Position numbers and translations under genes: made by a program
The notes under the pieces: generated by a model
Database searches by the model: none
What the model was told of the DNA's origin: nothing
What the model saw: the letters and a program-made list of their open reading frames with translations, nothing else
Assembly (NCBI RefSeq): GCF_001937065.1
Contig: NZ_MOWR01000001.1
Location: forward strand, 186,001 to 250,000
Origin: Streptococcus sp. 'caviae'
GTDB lineage: Bacteria > Bacillota > Bacilli > Lactobacillales > Streptococcaceae
DNA: 64,000 nucleotides
Direction: 5' to 3'
Shown: one piece after another, positions 19,615 to 28,436 of the stretch
How the letters are laid out: each line of letters starts with the position of its first letter
Position numbering within the stretch: position 1 is the first letter of the stretch

Positions 19615-20847
19615 CTATTTTGGATACTTATAAGTTAATAAATAATCACCATTAGATTGTTCTACAAATTCCAGAGATACATAAGAGAGTTTAGAATCAT
19701 CAGAACTTGAGTAGTCACTGTAGAGAATCCTCAAACTCTTTTCAATGCCTCGGCCGTAACTTTCTATAACTTCCCTTGCCTCAACAGGATTACCGTGCTT
19801 TTTGATGATGTCATCTAATTTCGCACCGCCCGACCCAGTTTCTCTGTCACCAACGGTTAAGGCATCAACATCAGCTTTTGTCCAATTGGATTTGTATGAA
19901 CCTCTTTCAGATGTTTTAACCTTCGATGAATTGAAATATAATGATCCGCTTGAAAGAATAAATGTGCCATCATATTGCTTTCTAAAAGACAGTCTTACTC
20001 TTTCATCATCGGTGTTGCCTTTATACCTCAAAGTCAAGGCGTCGCCATTAATAGTAGCGTCTGAAGCCTTACCAAATTTTTTGAGGACGGACTTAACCTT
20101 AGAGCCGTCATTGTTAGAATACCCGGCAAACTCTAAATCTTCAAACTTAGATTCGGTCCATTTGTACTCATAATCAGAACTGTCTGCAATATAGTCCTGC
20201 ACATCAGTACTGTCCTCTTCACCCTCATCTTCTTCGTCATCGGTATCTTCTTTATCGTCTTTCTTTTCGTGCTTTTCAGTTTTTACCTGTTCATCCCCAG
20301 ACTGACGGACAAAAACAGCAGCTCCGCTAGCCAAAAAGACTACTGCGGCCAGCACAAGAGCAATAATTGACAACACTTTTTTACGTTTCAGATTGACAAT
20401 CAGGCTGACAACAGCATAAATAAGAGCCAAGAAAGCAATAATGACATAAATAATCGGAAGCGGTGCCAACCAAGCTAAAATCAGGGTAATCACCGAAACG
20501 ACAAATGAAATAATCGGGAGAACAATGAGTTCCTTACGAGCCGGAGCACTTTGAAAGGCTGGATTAACAGTTGGAGGAACAGTCGGCTGTTCAAAGTTCA
20601 TTTGCCCCTGCTGAACATCGGTTTGCTGAGGCACTGCAGGTTCAGGCGTATTTACAGGAGCTTGCGGCTGACTTTGAGCTTCCTGATAAGCTGCAGGTTC
20701 TCCTGCACTTTGTTCCGGTACAGGCTGTTCCGATACAGGCTGCTCTGCTGGATTTTGAGCCTGTGGCTGATCAGCCTGATTTTCTGGTTCAGGAGCCCCT
20801 CCAGCTGGATTTTCTGGAGTATTTCCATTATTAAATTCTTCTGCCAT
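19615..20847 (-). CDS. Membrane protein with Pro/Gln/Glu-rich N-terminus and two repeated extracellular units
   Basis: 410 residues, not assigned to a characterised family. Residues 1-105 are a low-complexity Pro/Gln/Glu segment. Three membrane segments follow (about 106-127, 130-152, 158-181), then an acidic Lys/Asp/Glu linker (185-215). Two related units of about 80 residues follow (230-306 and 322-410). Each starts with W-T, has a KK-x-G core (LKKFGK; IKKHGN) and ends in beta strands, resembling the BLIP-like/SmpA type fold. The membrane part resembles that of the 34531-35205 protein (VNLKRKKVLSII against VNLKKKKILTII). A sensor or envelope-stress role is possible but not shown. GAAGGAG lies before the ATG. 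Confidence 0.75.
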   Translation of the reverse strand: MAEEFNNGNTPENPAGGAPEPENQADQPQAQNPAEQPVSEQPVPEQSAGEPAAYQEAQSQPQAPVNTPEPAVPQQTDVQQGQMNFEQPTVPPTVNPAFQSAPARKELIVLPIISFVVSVITLILAWLAPLPIIYVIIAFLALIYAVVSLIVNLKRKKVLSIIALVLAAVVFLASGAAVFVRQSGDEQVKTEKHEKKDDKEDTDDEEDEGEEDSTDVQDYIADSSDYEYKWTESKFEDLEFAGYSNNDGSKVKSVLKKFGKASDATINGDALTLRYKGNTDDERVRLSFRKQYDGTFILSSGSLYFNSSKVKTSERGSYKSNWTKADVDALTVGDRETGSGGAKLDDIIKKHGNPVEAREVIESYGRGIEKSLRILYSDYSSSDDSKLSYVSLEFVEQSNGDYLLTYKYPK

Positions 20848-20871
20848 GATATCTCCTTCGTTTTTTTCTTT

Positions 20872-20900
20872 ATTGTACTATAATCAAGGGCTTTTTTCAA
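20872..20900 (-). promoter_or_regulatory. Promoter of the 19615-20847 gene
   Basis: Minus strand TTGAAA (20895-20900), 17 bp, TACAAT (20872-20877), 25 nt before the start codon. Confidence 0.7.
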
Positions 20901-20925
20901 TGCTTCCCCGAACTTTAATACGGCC

Positions 20926-20975
20926 ATAAAAAACAGCAGCTCTGCCATCAGATGATTAGCCAATCGCAGAACTGC
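20926..20975 (-). terminator. niaX terminator
   Basis: Stem GCAGCTCTGC / GCAGAACTGC (one mismatch) with a 20-nt loop, then TGTTTTTTATGG on the minus strand. Confidence 0.7.
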
Positions 20976-20985
20976 CTATTCGTTT

Positions 20986-21528
20986 TTAGATACTTTTTGC
21001 CGTCTTAAGAAATTTCCAGCAATAATAGGCCAAATAAAAATCAACCATTCCATGAACGAAAGAACCGATTCCGATTAAAACAATTAAGGTCAGCCAGTAA
21101 GACATGGACACCGAACCGGAAGCTGTCAGCAGCAGAACGACCAAAAACTCAGCCAAACCATGGATAACATTGAGCCCCACTGCCAAAAGCAGCGTTTTTC
21201 GCCAGCCTGTCAAAAAATCAGGATGTTTATGAACCAGACAGGCACCCACTGCAGCAAAAATCAGATGAGACAGGGCACGCATGACAATCACGAAAGGAAA
21301 ACCGGCCATAAAAAAGCCCAGTCCTGCTCCCAGAGCAACAGCAACAGCTACTCCCGGCGATATAAACACGGCAAGAAAGACAGGCACATGGCTGGCCAAG
21401 GTAAAGGAGGCGGGTCCAATAACTACCTTAACAGGCATGACCAGCGGAATCAAGATGGCAAAGGCAATGAGCAGAGCAGACAGGGTCAGCTTTTGAATAC
21501 GTTTTTTAGAGATAGGGGAAGCAGACAT
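20986..21528 (-). CDS. niaX: Niacin ECF transporter S component
   Basis: 180 residues, six predicted membrane segments, an ECF-type substrate-binding subunit. The pattern (IPLVMPVKVVIGPASFTLASHVPVFLA, with shorter blocks ALSHLIFAAVGA and GLNVIHGLAEF) and the position immediately after niaR with a NiaR-type palindrome in between indicate NiaX. It would deliver niacin with the shared EcfA/A'/T module encoded elsewhere. Other S components look alike by eye, so the operator context is the main argument. Confidence 0.85.
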   Translation of the reverse strand: MSASPISKKRIQKLTLSALLIAFAILIPLVMPVKVVIGPASFTLASHVPVFLAVFISPGVAVAVALGAGLGFFMAGFPFVIVMRALSHLIFAAVGACLVHKHPDFLTGWRKTLLLAVGLNVIHGLAEFLVVLLLTASGSVSMSYWLTLIVLIGIGSFVHGMVDFYLAYYCWKFLKTAKSI

Positions 21529-21558
21529 GATAACTCCTTAATCATTTTTACTGATTCA

Positions 21559-21592
21559 AGTTTACACCATATCTTTACATGTGTCAAGACAC
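21559..21592 (-). promoter_or_regulatory. niaX promoter overlapped by a NiaR-type palindrome
   Basis: Minus strand TTGACA (21582-21587), 17 bp, TAAACT (21559-21564). The perfect 12-bp palindrome GTGTCTTGACAC (21581-21592) covers the -35, an ideal repression site for the adjacent NiaR. Confidence 0.75.
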
Positions 21593-21596
21593 CTAT

Positions 21597-22121
21597 CTAA
21601 TCTTCGAATACCAGCCCTTCTTTTTTAAGATGCTGATAAATTTTTTCAAAGGTTTTCTGGTCTCGGCAGGATATCCTGTGAAGGTGAATTCCTCCCGTCA
21701 GACTGCTCAGCAAGCTCCCTTGATAGCAGGACAGTTTATCCATAAAATAGTCTATCTCATCCTGACTTTCAATGTTCAAAGGAGCTGTAATCATGCCATA
21801 AATAGGGTGCTCTACTTCAACATCCAGTATTTTCCCGCCATTTTGAACGATTGTCTCTAATTCCAGGCGAACTTCCTTGGCACTGTGCTTGCAGGCTAAT
21901 TTTCCATGATAATAAGATTTTGGAACCTGCAGACGTTCTGCTAACAGATAGCCCCGATGGGTGGCCATAATATCATGATTTTCGGCCCTTAAGAGAGCAA
22001 CGTCTCCTACAATAATCTGACGGCTGACTCCCAGCTCTTCAGCCAGACGGCTGGCTGAAAGCGGCTGTTCTGCTTTTTCTAATTTTTCTAAAATAGCCTG
22101 ACGGCGTTCCATAGCTTTCAT
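21597..22121 (-). CDS. niaR: Niacin-responsive repressor NiaR (HTH_11 plus 3H domain)
   Basis: 174 residues. The N-terminal winged helix is ILEKLEKAEQPLSASRLAEE with LGVSRQIIVGDVALLRA (residues 9-45). A 3H domain follows, containing the His positions YYHGKLACKHSAKEVR, VEHPIYGMI and GGIHLHRI. NiaR represses NAD-synthesis and niacin-uptake genes when niacin is plentiful. Here the downstream niaX has its own promoter with a fitting palindrome. Start ATG 22121 has AGAGGTG upstream. Confidence 0.92.
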   Translation of the reverse strand: MKAMERRQAILEKLEKAEQPLSASRLAEELGVSRQIIVGDVALLRAENHDIMATHRGYLLAERLQVPKSYYHGKLACKHSAKEVRLELETIVQNGGKILDVEVEHPIYGMITAPLNIESQDEIDYFMDKLSCYQGSLLSSLTGGIHLHRISCRDQKTFEKIYQHLKKEGLVFED

Positions 22122-22169
22122 TAGTCACCTCTGTTTTGGCCATACATTTTCGTATGCCCGATTACTTTC

Positions 22170-22199
22170 ATTATAGCAAATCCTGTTAACTGCTGTCAG
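22170..22199 (-). promoter_or_regulatory. niaR promoter
   Basis: Minus strand CTGACA (22194-22199), 18 bp, TATAAT (22170-22175) with TG extension. The -35 lies inside a CTGCTGACAGCAG palindrome, possibly an autoregulatory site. Confidence 0.6.
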
Positions 22200-22246
22200 C
22201 AGCAGCTGAAACAAAAAATCTGTCCTGTCTGCCCAAGCAAACAAAC

Positions 22247-22275
22247 AGGGACCAAGCAAAATCGGCTCAGTCCCT
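22247..22275 (-). terminator. gltX terminator
   Basis: Stem AGGGAC / GTCCCT with a 17-nt loop and TGTTTGTTTG following on the minus strand; about 55 nt after the gltX stop. Confidence 0.6.
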
Positions 22276-22330
22276 ATTCTTCTTATGTTTTGTACGATAG
22301 TTACCTTCCGAGCTATCACAGGGAAATTTT

Positions 22331-23788
22331 TTATCGAATCTTTTCCAGCATAGAGGTCAAATGTTCAATAGACTTTTCCCTGCCCAGCAGGTAAATAGTG
22401 TCCGGCAGTTCCGGACCGTGCATTTCACCTGAAACAGCAATGCGGATTGGCATGAAGAGATTTTTTCCCTTGATACCGGTCTCTTTTTGCACAGCCTTGA
22501 TTTGCGGAAAGATATTTTCAGACTTAAATTCTTCGTCCGGCAAGGCCTCTAATTTAGCCTTGAAAGCTTCAAGGACCGTTGGCACCGTATCGCCGGCCAT
22601 GAAGGCCTTGGCTTGGTCTGTTAATTCTGGAAAATCTTCAAAGAAAAGATCAGTCAGCGGTACAATTTCATCCATAGATTTCATTTGCGGCTGGTAAAGT
22701 TCTACCATTTTTTCAGCCTTATCCGTCAAACGGCCTGCTGCCTGCAGGTAAGGTTTGGCCAGGGCAAAAACAGTATTGAAATCAGCATGTTTAATGTATT
22801 CATTGCTCATCCAGTCAAGCTTCTTCTGGTCGAAAGCCGCCGGGGATTTACTGAGGCGTTTTTCATCAAAGAGCTCAATTAATTCCTTATGAGAAAAGAT
22901 TTCATTTTCTCCGCCAGGATTCCAGCCCAACAGCGCAATAAAGTTGAAAACTGCATCCGGCAGGTAACCTTTTTTACGGTAGTCTTCGATAAATTGCAGG
23001 GTATTGGTATCGCGCTTAGAAAGTTTCTTGCCAGTTTCAGAATTGATAATGAGGGTCATGTGCCCAAACTCAGGCGCCTCCCAGCCCAGAGCTTCATAGA
23101 CCATGAGCTGCTTAGGGGTATTGGCAATATGATCATCACCGCGGATAACATGGGAGATTTGCATATCATGATCATCCACTACAACGGCAAAGTTATAAGT
23201 CGGATAGCCGTCGCGTTTTTGGATAACCCAGTCGCCGCCGATATTGCCGCCTTCAAATTCAATATCACCCTTGACCATATCCGTCCACTTGTAAATACCA
23301 CTTTCATTAACTGCTAAACGAACCGTTGGCACAATGCCAGCTGCTTCACGTTCTGCGATATAAGCTGCTTTTTCTTCTTCAGACATACCGAGGTATTCGT
23401 TGATGTAGCGTGGTGTTTCCCCAGCTGCTTCCTGACGCTCACGCTCAGCTGCCAGCTCTTCCTCAGTAACATAAGACTTGTAGGCCTTACCCTCTGCCAA
23501 AAGCTGATCAATGTACTTTTGATAGAGTGCCAAGCGTTCAGACTGACGGTAATTTTCATGCGTCTCCGGGCTTTCATCCCAGTCAATTCCCAGCCAGCGC
23601 AGATTATCGAGCTGGGAGCGTTCCCCATCCTCAACATGACGCTTACGGTCTGTATCCTCGATCCGAATCACAAAAGTACCGCCATAGTGACGAGCATAAA
23701 GGTAGTTAAAGAGCGCTGTCCGCGCATTGCCAATGTGTAAGAGCCCCGTCGGACTTGGTGCATAACGCACACGAATCTTGTTTGTCAT
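22331..23788 (-). CDS. gltX: Glutamyl-tRNA synthetase
   Basis: 485 residues, class I synthetase, charging tRNA-Glu (and in streptococci usually also tRNA-Gln, later amidated). The HIGH motif is [16 protein letters not shown] (residues 11-26) and the KMSKS motif is KLSKRD. The start has GGAGAGAG before the ATG at 23788. It is a single-gene unit with a structured leader upstream and a terminator downstream. Confidence 0.97.
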   Translation of the reverse strand: MTNKIRVRYAPSPTGLLHIGNARTALFNYLYARHYGGTFVIRIEDTDRKRHVEDGERSQLDNLRWLGIDWDESPETHENYRQSERLALYQKYIDQLLAEGKAYKSYVTEEELAAERERQEAAGETPRYINEYLGMSEEEKAAYIAEREAAGIVPTVRLAVNESGIYKWTDMVKGDIEFEGGNIGGDWVIQKRDGYPTYNFAVVVDDHDMQISHVIRGDDHIANTPKQLMVYEALGWEAPEFGHMTLIINSETGKKLSKRDTNTLQFIEDYRKKGYLPDAVFNFIALLGWNPGGENEIFSHKELIELFDEKRLSKSPAAFDQKKLDWMSNEYIKHADFNTVFALAKPYLQAAGRLTDKAEKMVELYQPQMKSMDEIVPLTDLFFEDFPELTDQAKAFMAGDTVPTVLEAFKAKLEALPDEEFKSENIFPQIKAVQKETGIKGKNLFMPIRIAVSGEMHGPELPDTIYLLGREKSIEHLTSMLEKIR

Positions 23789-23930
23789 TTCTCTCTCCTA
23801 TTATTTTAGATGGCACAGACTGTGTGCAAGGCGGAAAAATTCCTGAAAATGAATCATGGGAAGTCCGCCTCTATCTTTTTTTGACTGTGCCCATAAAAAT
23901 CAATCGTTTCTATTATAGCACATCCTAGTC
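23789..23930 (-). promoter_or_regulatory. gltX promoter and structured 5' leader
   Basis: Extended -10 TGCTATAAT at 23912-23920 predicts a leader of about 115 nt. Within it GGCACAG (23812-23818) pairs with CTGTGCC (23885-23891) and AGGCGGA (23829-23835) pairs with TCCGCCT (23864-23870). An alternative stem GCACACAGTCTGTGC overlaps the outer one. T-box hallmarks are absent. Confidence 0.5.
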
Positions 23931-24069
23931 AGTCAGGTGAAGAAAATAAGACTAACTTATAAAGAAAGTCCTCAATCAATATTTTTCATACTTAAAAGGC
24001 CAAAAAATAATTCGCCATTTATACAGCAGGTCAGTTTGATCTGCTTCGTCAATGCCTCATTTATAACTA

Positions 24070-24105
24070 AAAATCGAGGCCGAATTTTATTCCAGCCTCA
24101 ATTTT
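24070..24105 (-). terminator. Terminator downstream of the AIM24-family fragment
   Basis: Stem AAAATCGAGGC / GCCTCAATTTT with a 14-nt loop and a T run on both strands. Confidence 0.8.
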
Positions 24106-24126
24106 ACATCCGTTTTTAAATAATGA

Positions 24127-24633
24127 CTAATGGTTGCCTGTTGTAATCAAGTTCTGCAGAACACCCGCAAATTGCTGCAGATTAAGACTTTGCATATAAA
24201 TGTCACCTGTTCCTCGGAAAGTATTAACAACTCCTTCGCCGGTTCCAATAGATTGCATAAAGCCATTTTCCAAATGAATGTCATAGTCTAGATCTCGGCT
24301 CCAAACTACAACATGAGCATTGTCAATCGTGATTTCCTGACCTCGCAGCTCTATTTTTTTGATGGAGGCAAAACGGTTAGCCAGCAGAGTCCCCTGACCT
24401 TCTGTTGTCATGACGAAAAGACCGCCCTGACCACTAAAAAGAGCCCGTCCAACATTTTGAGCTTTCATTTGACACTGAGCAGATCCATCCAGAGCCAGGA
24501 AAGTACCGTCATTGAGCCGATATTGCCTTTCTCCCAGTTCTAAAGCAATGACTTGGCCCGGCATCGCAGGAGCCAAATCTAACTTGCCATCGCTCGCATT
24601 GGACACTGCTTTTGAACAGGAAAATGACAGCAT
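24127..24633 (-). pseudogene. AIM24-family protein lacking its N-terminal third
   Basis: 168 codons. From about residue 11 the sequence matches the central and C-terminal part of the AIM24 (TIGR00266) family: APAMPGQVIALELGERQYRL, GQGGLFVMTTEGQGT, GFMQSIGTGEGVVNTFRGTG. Family proteins are normally about 220-230 residues, and the first 60-70 residues are absent. They are replaced by MLSFSCSKAV, which resembles nothing in the family. The ATG lies 9 nt after the carbonic anhydrase stop without a ribosome binding site. A deletion joining the two genes is the simplest reading; a short functional form is possible. Confidence 0.65.
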
Positions 24634-24642
24634 TTTTTATGA

Positions 24643-25137
24643 TTAGTTTACTACCCTGATCCTTCCTGTATCAACATCGTAAACAGCTCCTGAAATAACA
24701 ATGTCATCAGGAATCAAAGGAGAATTTTTCAAAATAGCCATATCTTCCCGAACACTGTCTTCAACATCTTTAAAAGGCAGAAAATCCTGACCCTCTACGT
24801 CAACAGCCAAATCACGCTTTAACTGCTGGGCAAACGCTTCATTTGTAAAGGTCTGTGCTCCGCAGTCCGTATGATGCAAAACAACAATTTCACTGGTCCC
24901 CAGCTGCTGCTCGGAAATAACCAGAGACCGGATAACATCATCAGTCACACGGCCGCCGGCATTGCGCAAAATATGGGCATCACCCAGAGCCAATCCCAAA
25001 GCAGGTGCTACGTGCAAACGGGAATCCATACACGTGACAATGGCGACATGGGTCTTAGGCTTCAGCGGCAAATGTGCGGTCCCATGCAAGTCAACGTAGG
25101 CTTTGTTGGCTTTCATAAAATTATCAAAATAAGACAT
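24643..25137 (-). CDS. Beta-class carbonic anhydrase
   Basis: 164 residues, interconverting CO2 and bicarbonate. Zinc ligands C36 (CMDSR), H89 and C92 (HHTDCG) and the catalytic Asp38/Arg40 pair are intact. Short beta-CAs of this type are usual in streptococci and supply bicarbonate for carboxylation in air. RBS AAGGAG is before the ATG. radA ends 91 nt upstream on the same strand. Confidence 0.95.
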   Translation of the reverse strand: MSYFDNFMKANKAYVDLHGTAHLPLKPKTHVAIVTCMDSRLHVAPALGLALGDAHILRNAGGRVTDDVIRSLVISEQQLGTSEIVVLHHTDCGAQTFTNEAFAQQLKRDLAVDVEGQDFLPFKDVEDSVREDMAILKNSPLIPDDIVISGAVYDVDTGRIRVVN

Positions 25138-25228
25138 TATAACTCCTTTGCTTGGCGCCAGTCAAAAAGTTTTTAGAATAACTGGCTTAGGCTGTATCAT
25201 ACCACTTTTCAAACACCTTGTCACTCAA

Positions 25229-26593
25229 TCAGCCAAATACTTTTTTCAGCACTTCACTGACAGTAGTGACCCCCACTATCTGAATAGTTTGAGGAGCATT
25301 CAAGCCGGCCAAAGCATTTTTCGGAACAAATATTTTGGTAAAGCCGAGTTTGGCAGCCTCATTGATACGCTGTTCGATACGGTTGACACGGCGGATTTCA
25401 CCCGTCAGTCCAATTTCGCCAATGTAGCATTCCTGAGGATTAGTCGGCTTTTCCTTGTAGCTTGAGGCAATGGCTACCGCAACAGCAAGGTCAATAGCCG
25501 GTTCATCTAAGCGGACACCGCCGGCAGATTTGAGATAAGCATCCTGATTTTGCAGGAGAAGCCCGCAGCGCTTTTCCAAAACAGCCATAATCAAACTGAC
25601 ACGGTTAAAATCGAGACCGGTTGTTGTACGTTTGGCATTGCCAAAAACAGTCGGTGTTACCAAGGCTTGAACTTCAGCCAAGATTGGCCTTGTTCCTTCC
25701 ATAGTGACAACAATGGCTGATCCTGTCGCCCCATCCAGACGTTCTTCCAAAAAGACCTGACTGGGTTTCAGAACTTCAGCAAGGCCGCTTGCTCTCATTT
25801 CAAAAATACCGATTTCATTGGTGGATCCAAAGCGGTTTTTAACCGCACGCAGAATGCGAAAAGTATGTTGCCGTTCCCCTTCAAAATAAAGGACCGTATC
25901 CACCATGTGCTCTAACATTCTAGGACCGGCCAGAGTTCCTTCCTTGGTCACATGACCGACGATAAAGGTGGCAATGTTATTGGTCTTAGCCAGCTGCATC
26001 AGCTCTGCAGTCACCTCACGGACCTGCGAAACAGACCCCTGAACACTTGAAATTTCCGGGCTCATAACCGTTTGAATGGAATCAATAATCAAAAAATCCG
26101 GCTTAATTTTTTCAATTTCAGCGCGAATGCTCTGCATATTTGTCTCAGCGTAGAGGTAAAATTCGTTATCAATATCTCCCAGGCGCTCGCTGCGCAGCTT
26201 GATTTGCTCGGCTGATTCTTCTCCTGAGACATAGAGAACACATCCCTTATTGGCCAACTGAGTAGATACCTGCAAAAGCAGGGTTGATTTCCCGATTCCG
26301 GGATCCCCTCCGATAAGTACAAGACTGCCCGGCACAACACCGCCGCCTAAGACGCGGTTGAATTCACTCATTTCTGTTTTGATTCTTGCAACTTGATTGG
26401 AAGTTACTTGATTGAGCTTAATCGGTTTTGTTTTTTCGCCCGTCAGAGATACACGCGCATTTTTTACCTCAGCAACTTCCACTTCTTCAACAAAGGAAGA
26501 CCAACTGCTGCAGTTTGGACAGCGGCCTAAATATTTAGGCGAATTATAGCCGCACTCCTGACAGACAAAAGTCGTTTTTTTCTTAGCTATGAT
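25229..26593 (-). CDS. radA: DNA repair/recombination protein RadA
   Basis: RadA aids branch migration in recombination and natural transformation. A C4 zinc finger is at the N-terminus ([18 protein letters not shown]), followed by Walker [11 protein letters not shown], the KNRFG motif, and a C-terminal Lon-like domain ([33 protein letters not shown]). The family N-terminus corresponds to [10 protein letters not shown], but no ATG, GTG or TTG is there. AAAGGAG lies 4 nt before an ATC (26591-26593) and 7 nt before an ATA (26588-26590). In-frame ATGs further upstream lack ribosome binding sites. I therefore propose a rare AUC or AUA start. Confidence 0.9.
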   Translation of the reverse strand: MIAKKKTTFVCQECGYNSPKYLGRCPNCSSWSSFVEEVEVAEVKNARVSLTGEKTKPIKLNQVTSNQVARIKTEMSEFNRVLGGGVVPGSLVLIGGDPGIGKSTLLLQVSTQLANKGCVLYVSGEESAEQIKLRSERLGDIDNEFYLYAETNMQSIRAEIEKIKPDFLIIDSIQTVMSPEISSVQGSVSQVREVTAELMQLAKTNNIATFIVGHVTKEGTLAGPRMLEHMVDTVLYFEGERQHTFRILRAVKNRFGSTNEIGIFEMRASGLAEVLKPSQVFLEERLDGATGSAIVVTMEGTRPILAEVQALVTPTVFGNAKRTTTGLDFNRVSLIMAVLEKRCGLLLQNQDAYLKSAGGVRLDEPAIDLAVAVAIASSYKEKPTNPQECYIGEIGLTGEIRRVNRIEQRINEAAKLGFTKIFVPKNALAGLNAPQTIQIVGVTTVSEVLKKVFG

Positions 26594-26678
26594 TGTTCTC
26601 CTTTCCTTGCTATCCCAGCAGCCCGCCATTGCTGCAGTGTTTTTTGAAATTTTTTCTTGTTTATGACACCAAGACAGG

Positions 26679-26720
26679 CTAATCCGTCTGCATATCAATA
26701 ACCAGCAAATAATCAGCCAT
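26679..26720 (-). pseudogene. Remnant of a cysteine hydrolase (isochorismatase family) gene
   Basis: Immediately after dut, an ATG with AGGAAA upstream encodes [13 protein letters not shown] and then a stop. The LLVIDMQ segment is the hallmark N-terminus of isochorismatase-like cysteine hydrolases. Nothing recognisable of the rest remains before radA. Confidence 0.55.
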
Positions 26721-26723
26721 TTC

Positions 26724-27167
26724 TTACTTTCCTGTGCTGCCAAAGCCGCCGGTTCGGGTGCCCTTTGCTTCGTCATCATCTGCTACCAGAAAAGGCATAA
26801 AGACACCTTGTACGATACGTTCTCCGGCTTCTAAGACAACTGACTCATTCGTGATATTTTGCATCTGAGCAAAGATATGCCCCTCATTGTTAGGATTGTT
26901 ATAATAGTCTCCGTCAATAACGCCAACCGAATTGATCAGCACCAAGCCCTTTTTGCGTGGGTTGGATGAGCGGTCATACAGATAAAGTACCTCACCAGCC
27001 TGCATATAGGCCTTAACCCCTGTCGGCACCAGAACGATTGCTCCAGCCGGAATCTCCGTTCTCTCTGCCACCTTTAAATCGTAGCCGGCTGCATGAGCTG
27101 TTTCTCGTTTGGGCAGCAAGTCTTTATCCTTGTAGTCAGAAATTAATTCAAATCCGCGAACTTTCAT
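26724..27167 (-). CDS. dut: dUTP pyrophosphatase
   Basis: Hydrolyses dUTP to dUMP. 147 residues from the ATG at 27167, chosen because AAGGAG precedes it and [10 protein letters not shown] is a plausible N-terminus; the frame is open another 40 codons upstream. dUTPase motifs are seen in order: [36 protein letters not shown] segment around 68-91 (Ser-rich motif and catalytic Asp), ERIVQGVF, and the C-terminal [12 protein letters not shown]. The trimeric family fold is expected. First gene of dut-radA. Confidence 0.95.
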   Translation of the reverse strand: MKVRGFELISDYKDKDLLPKRETAHAAGYDLKVAERTEIPAGAIVLVPTGVKAYMQAGEVLYLYDRSSNPRKKGLVLINSVGVIDGDYYNNPNNEGHIFAQMQNITNESVVLEAGERIVQGVFMPFLVADDDEAKGTRTGGFGSTGK

Positions 27168-27250
27168 TGGGCACTCCTTAAGCCTTTTTAGTGATAAACA
27201 TAAGACTAAATGATAATAATGTTTCTCAATTTCTTCTATTATAAATGATT

Positions 27251-27258
27251 TATTCGCA
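27251..27258 (-). promoter_or_regulatory. Possible ComX/SigX cin-box before dut-radA
   Basis: Minus strand TGCGAATA, one base from the competence cin-box TACGAATA, with a T-rich stretch (TTTTGCTTTTGTTTTG) directly upstream as in late competence promoters. radA is a competence gene in streptococci. A sigma-A TATAAT lies 9 nt further downstream, so a dual promoter is possible. Confidence 0.45.
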
Positions 27259-27353
27259 AAACAAAAGCAAAATCCCTGCCAGCCCATGCAGACCCTTTTT
27301 TGGCAGCGCTTCAGCAGGAAGGCAAAGAATAACGATTTCCTTTCAACTAAGTA

Positions 27354-27383
27354 AAGACAAATGAATTGGCTTTATGATATAAT
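27354..27383 (+). promoter_or_regulatory. gpsA-galU promoter
   Basis: AAGACA (27354-27359), 18 bp, TATAAT (27378-27383), 35 nt before the gpsA start. Confidence 0.6.
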
Positions 27384-27418
27384 GAGGTTAACTTTCCATG
27401 AACTATAGGAGAAAAATG

Positions 27419-28432
27419 ATGAGACAAAAAATTGCCGTATTAGGTCCCGGGTCGTGGGGAACTGCCTTATCCCAAGTTCTTAATGACAACGGTCATGAGG
27501 TTCGCATCTGGGGGAATATCCCCGAGCAAATTGACGAAATTAACGAGCATCATACCAACAAACGGTATTTCAAAGATGTGGTCTTAGATGAAAAGATTAA
27601 AGCCTACAAAGAATTAAAAGAAGCCCTGAAGGATGTTGATGCTATCCTTTTTGTCGTGCCCACAAAAGTCACTCGCCTAGTTGCCAAGCAGGTAGCAGAG
27701 CTTCTTGACCATAAGGTCATTATCATGCACGCCTCCAAGGGTCTGGAGCCGGGAACACACGAGCGTTTGTCTGTGATTCTCGAAGAAGAAATCCCGGCTG
27801 AGCTCCGCAGTGAGATTGTTGTTGTTTCCGGTCCCAGCCATGCTGAGGAGACCATTGTCCGTGACATTACTCTGATAACAGCAGCCTCGAAAGATTTAGA
27901 AGCCGCTAAATACGTACAAAAACTCTTCAGCAATAATTACTTCCGCCTTTACACCAATCCAGACGTCATCGGTGTTGAAACCGCCGGCGCACTCAAAAAC
28001 ATTATTGCAGTCGGAGCGGGTGCCCTTCATGGCATGGGCTATGGTGACAATGCTAAGGCTGCTGTCATCACGCGCGGTTTGGCTGAAATTACCCGTCTGG
28101 GAGTAAAATTAGGTGCCGATCCGCTGACCTACAGCGGTCTTTCGGGAGTTGGCGACTTAATTGTTACCGGAACCTCAGTACATTCGCGTAACTGGCGGGC
28201 CGGAGATGCTCTGGGCCGCGGTGAAAAATTGGAAGACATCGAAAAGAATATGGGCATGGTCATTGAAGGTATTTCAACCACCAAGGTTGCCTATGAACTT
28301 TCCAAGGAACTTGATGTCTATATGCCTATCACCAGTGCTATTTATCAGTCCATCTATGAAGGTAAAAATATCAAAGAAGCCATCAGGTCAATGATGTCCA
28401 ACGAATTCAGAGCAGAAAATGAATGGAGTTAG
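27419..28432 (+). CDS. gpsA: NAD(P)H-dependent glycerol-3-phosphate dehydrogenase
   Basis: Makes sn-glycerol-3-phosphate from dihydroxyacetone phosphate for phospholipids. Rossmann loop [12 protein letters not shown], the GAxKN motif [14 protein letters not shown] with its catalytic Lys, and [11 protein letters not shown] are intact. The ATG at 27419 (MRQKIAVLG, 337 residues) is chosen because AGGAG is 7 nt upstream; ATGs at 27416 and 27398 are alternatives. It ends 4 nt before galU starts. Confidence 0.96.
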   Translation: MRQKIAVLGPGSWGTALSQVLNDNGHEVRIWGNIPEQIDEINEHHTNKRYFKDVVLDEKIKAYKELKEALKDVDAILFVVPTKVTRLVAKQVAELLDHKVIIMHASKGLEPGTHERLSVILEEEIPAELRSEIVVVSGPSHAEETIVRDITLITAASKDLEAAKYVQKLFSNNYFRLYTNPDVIGVETAGALKNIIAVGAGALHGMGYGDNAKAAVITRGLAEITRLGVKLGADPLTYSGLSGVGDLIVTGTSVHSRNWRAGDALGRGEKLEDIEKNMGMVIEGISTTKVAYELSKELDVYMPITSAIYQSIYEGKNIKEAIRSMMSNEFRAENEWS

Positions 28433-28436
28433 CCCT

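Noticed and set aside
23789..23930. gltX leader as a T-box riboswitch
   Set aside because: No GGUGG-type T-box sequence, no AG-bulge stem and too short; only simple nested stems are present.
23937..24119. 60-codon plus-strand frame in the gltX upstream gap
   Set aside because: Crosses the AIM24 terminator and lacks a ribosome binding site.
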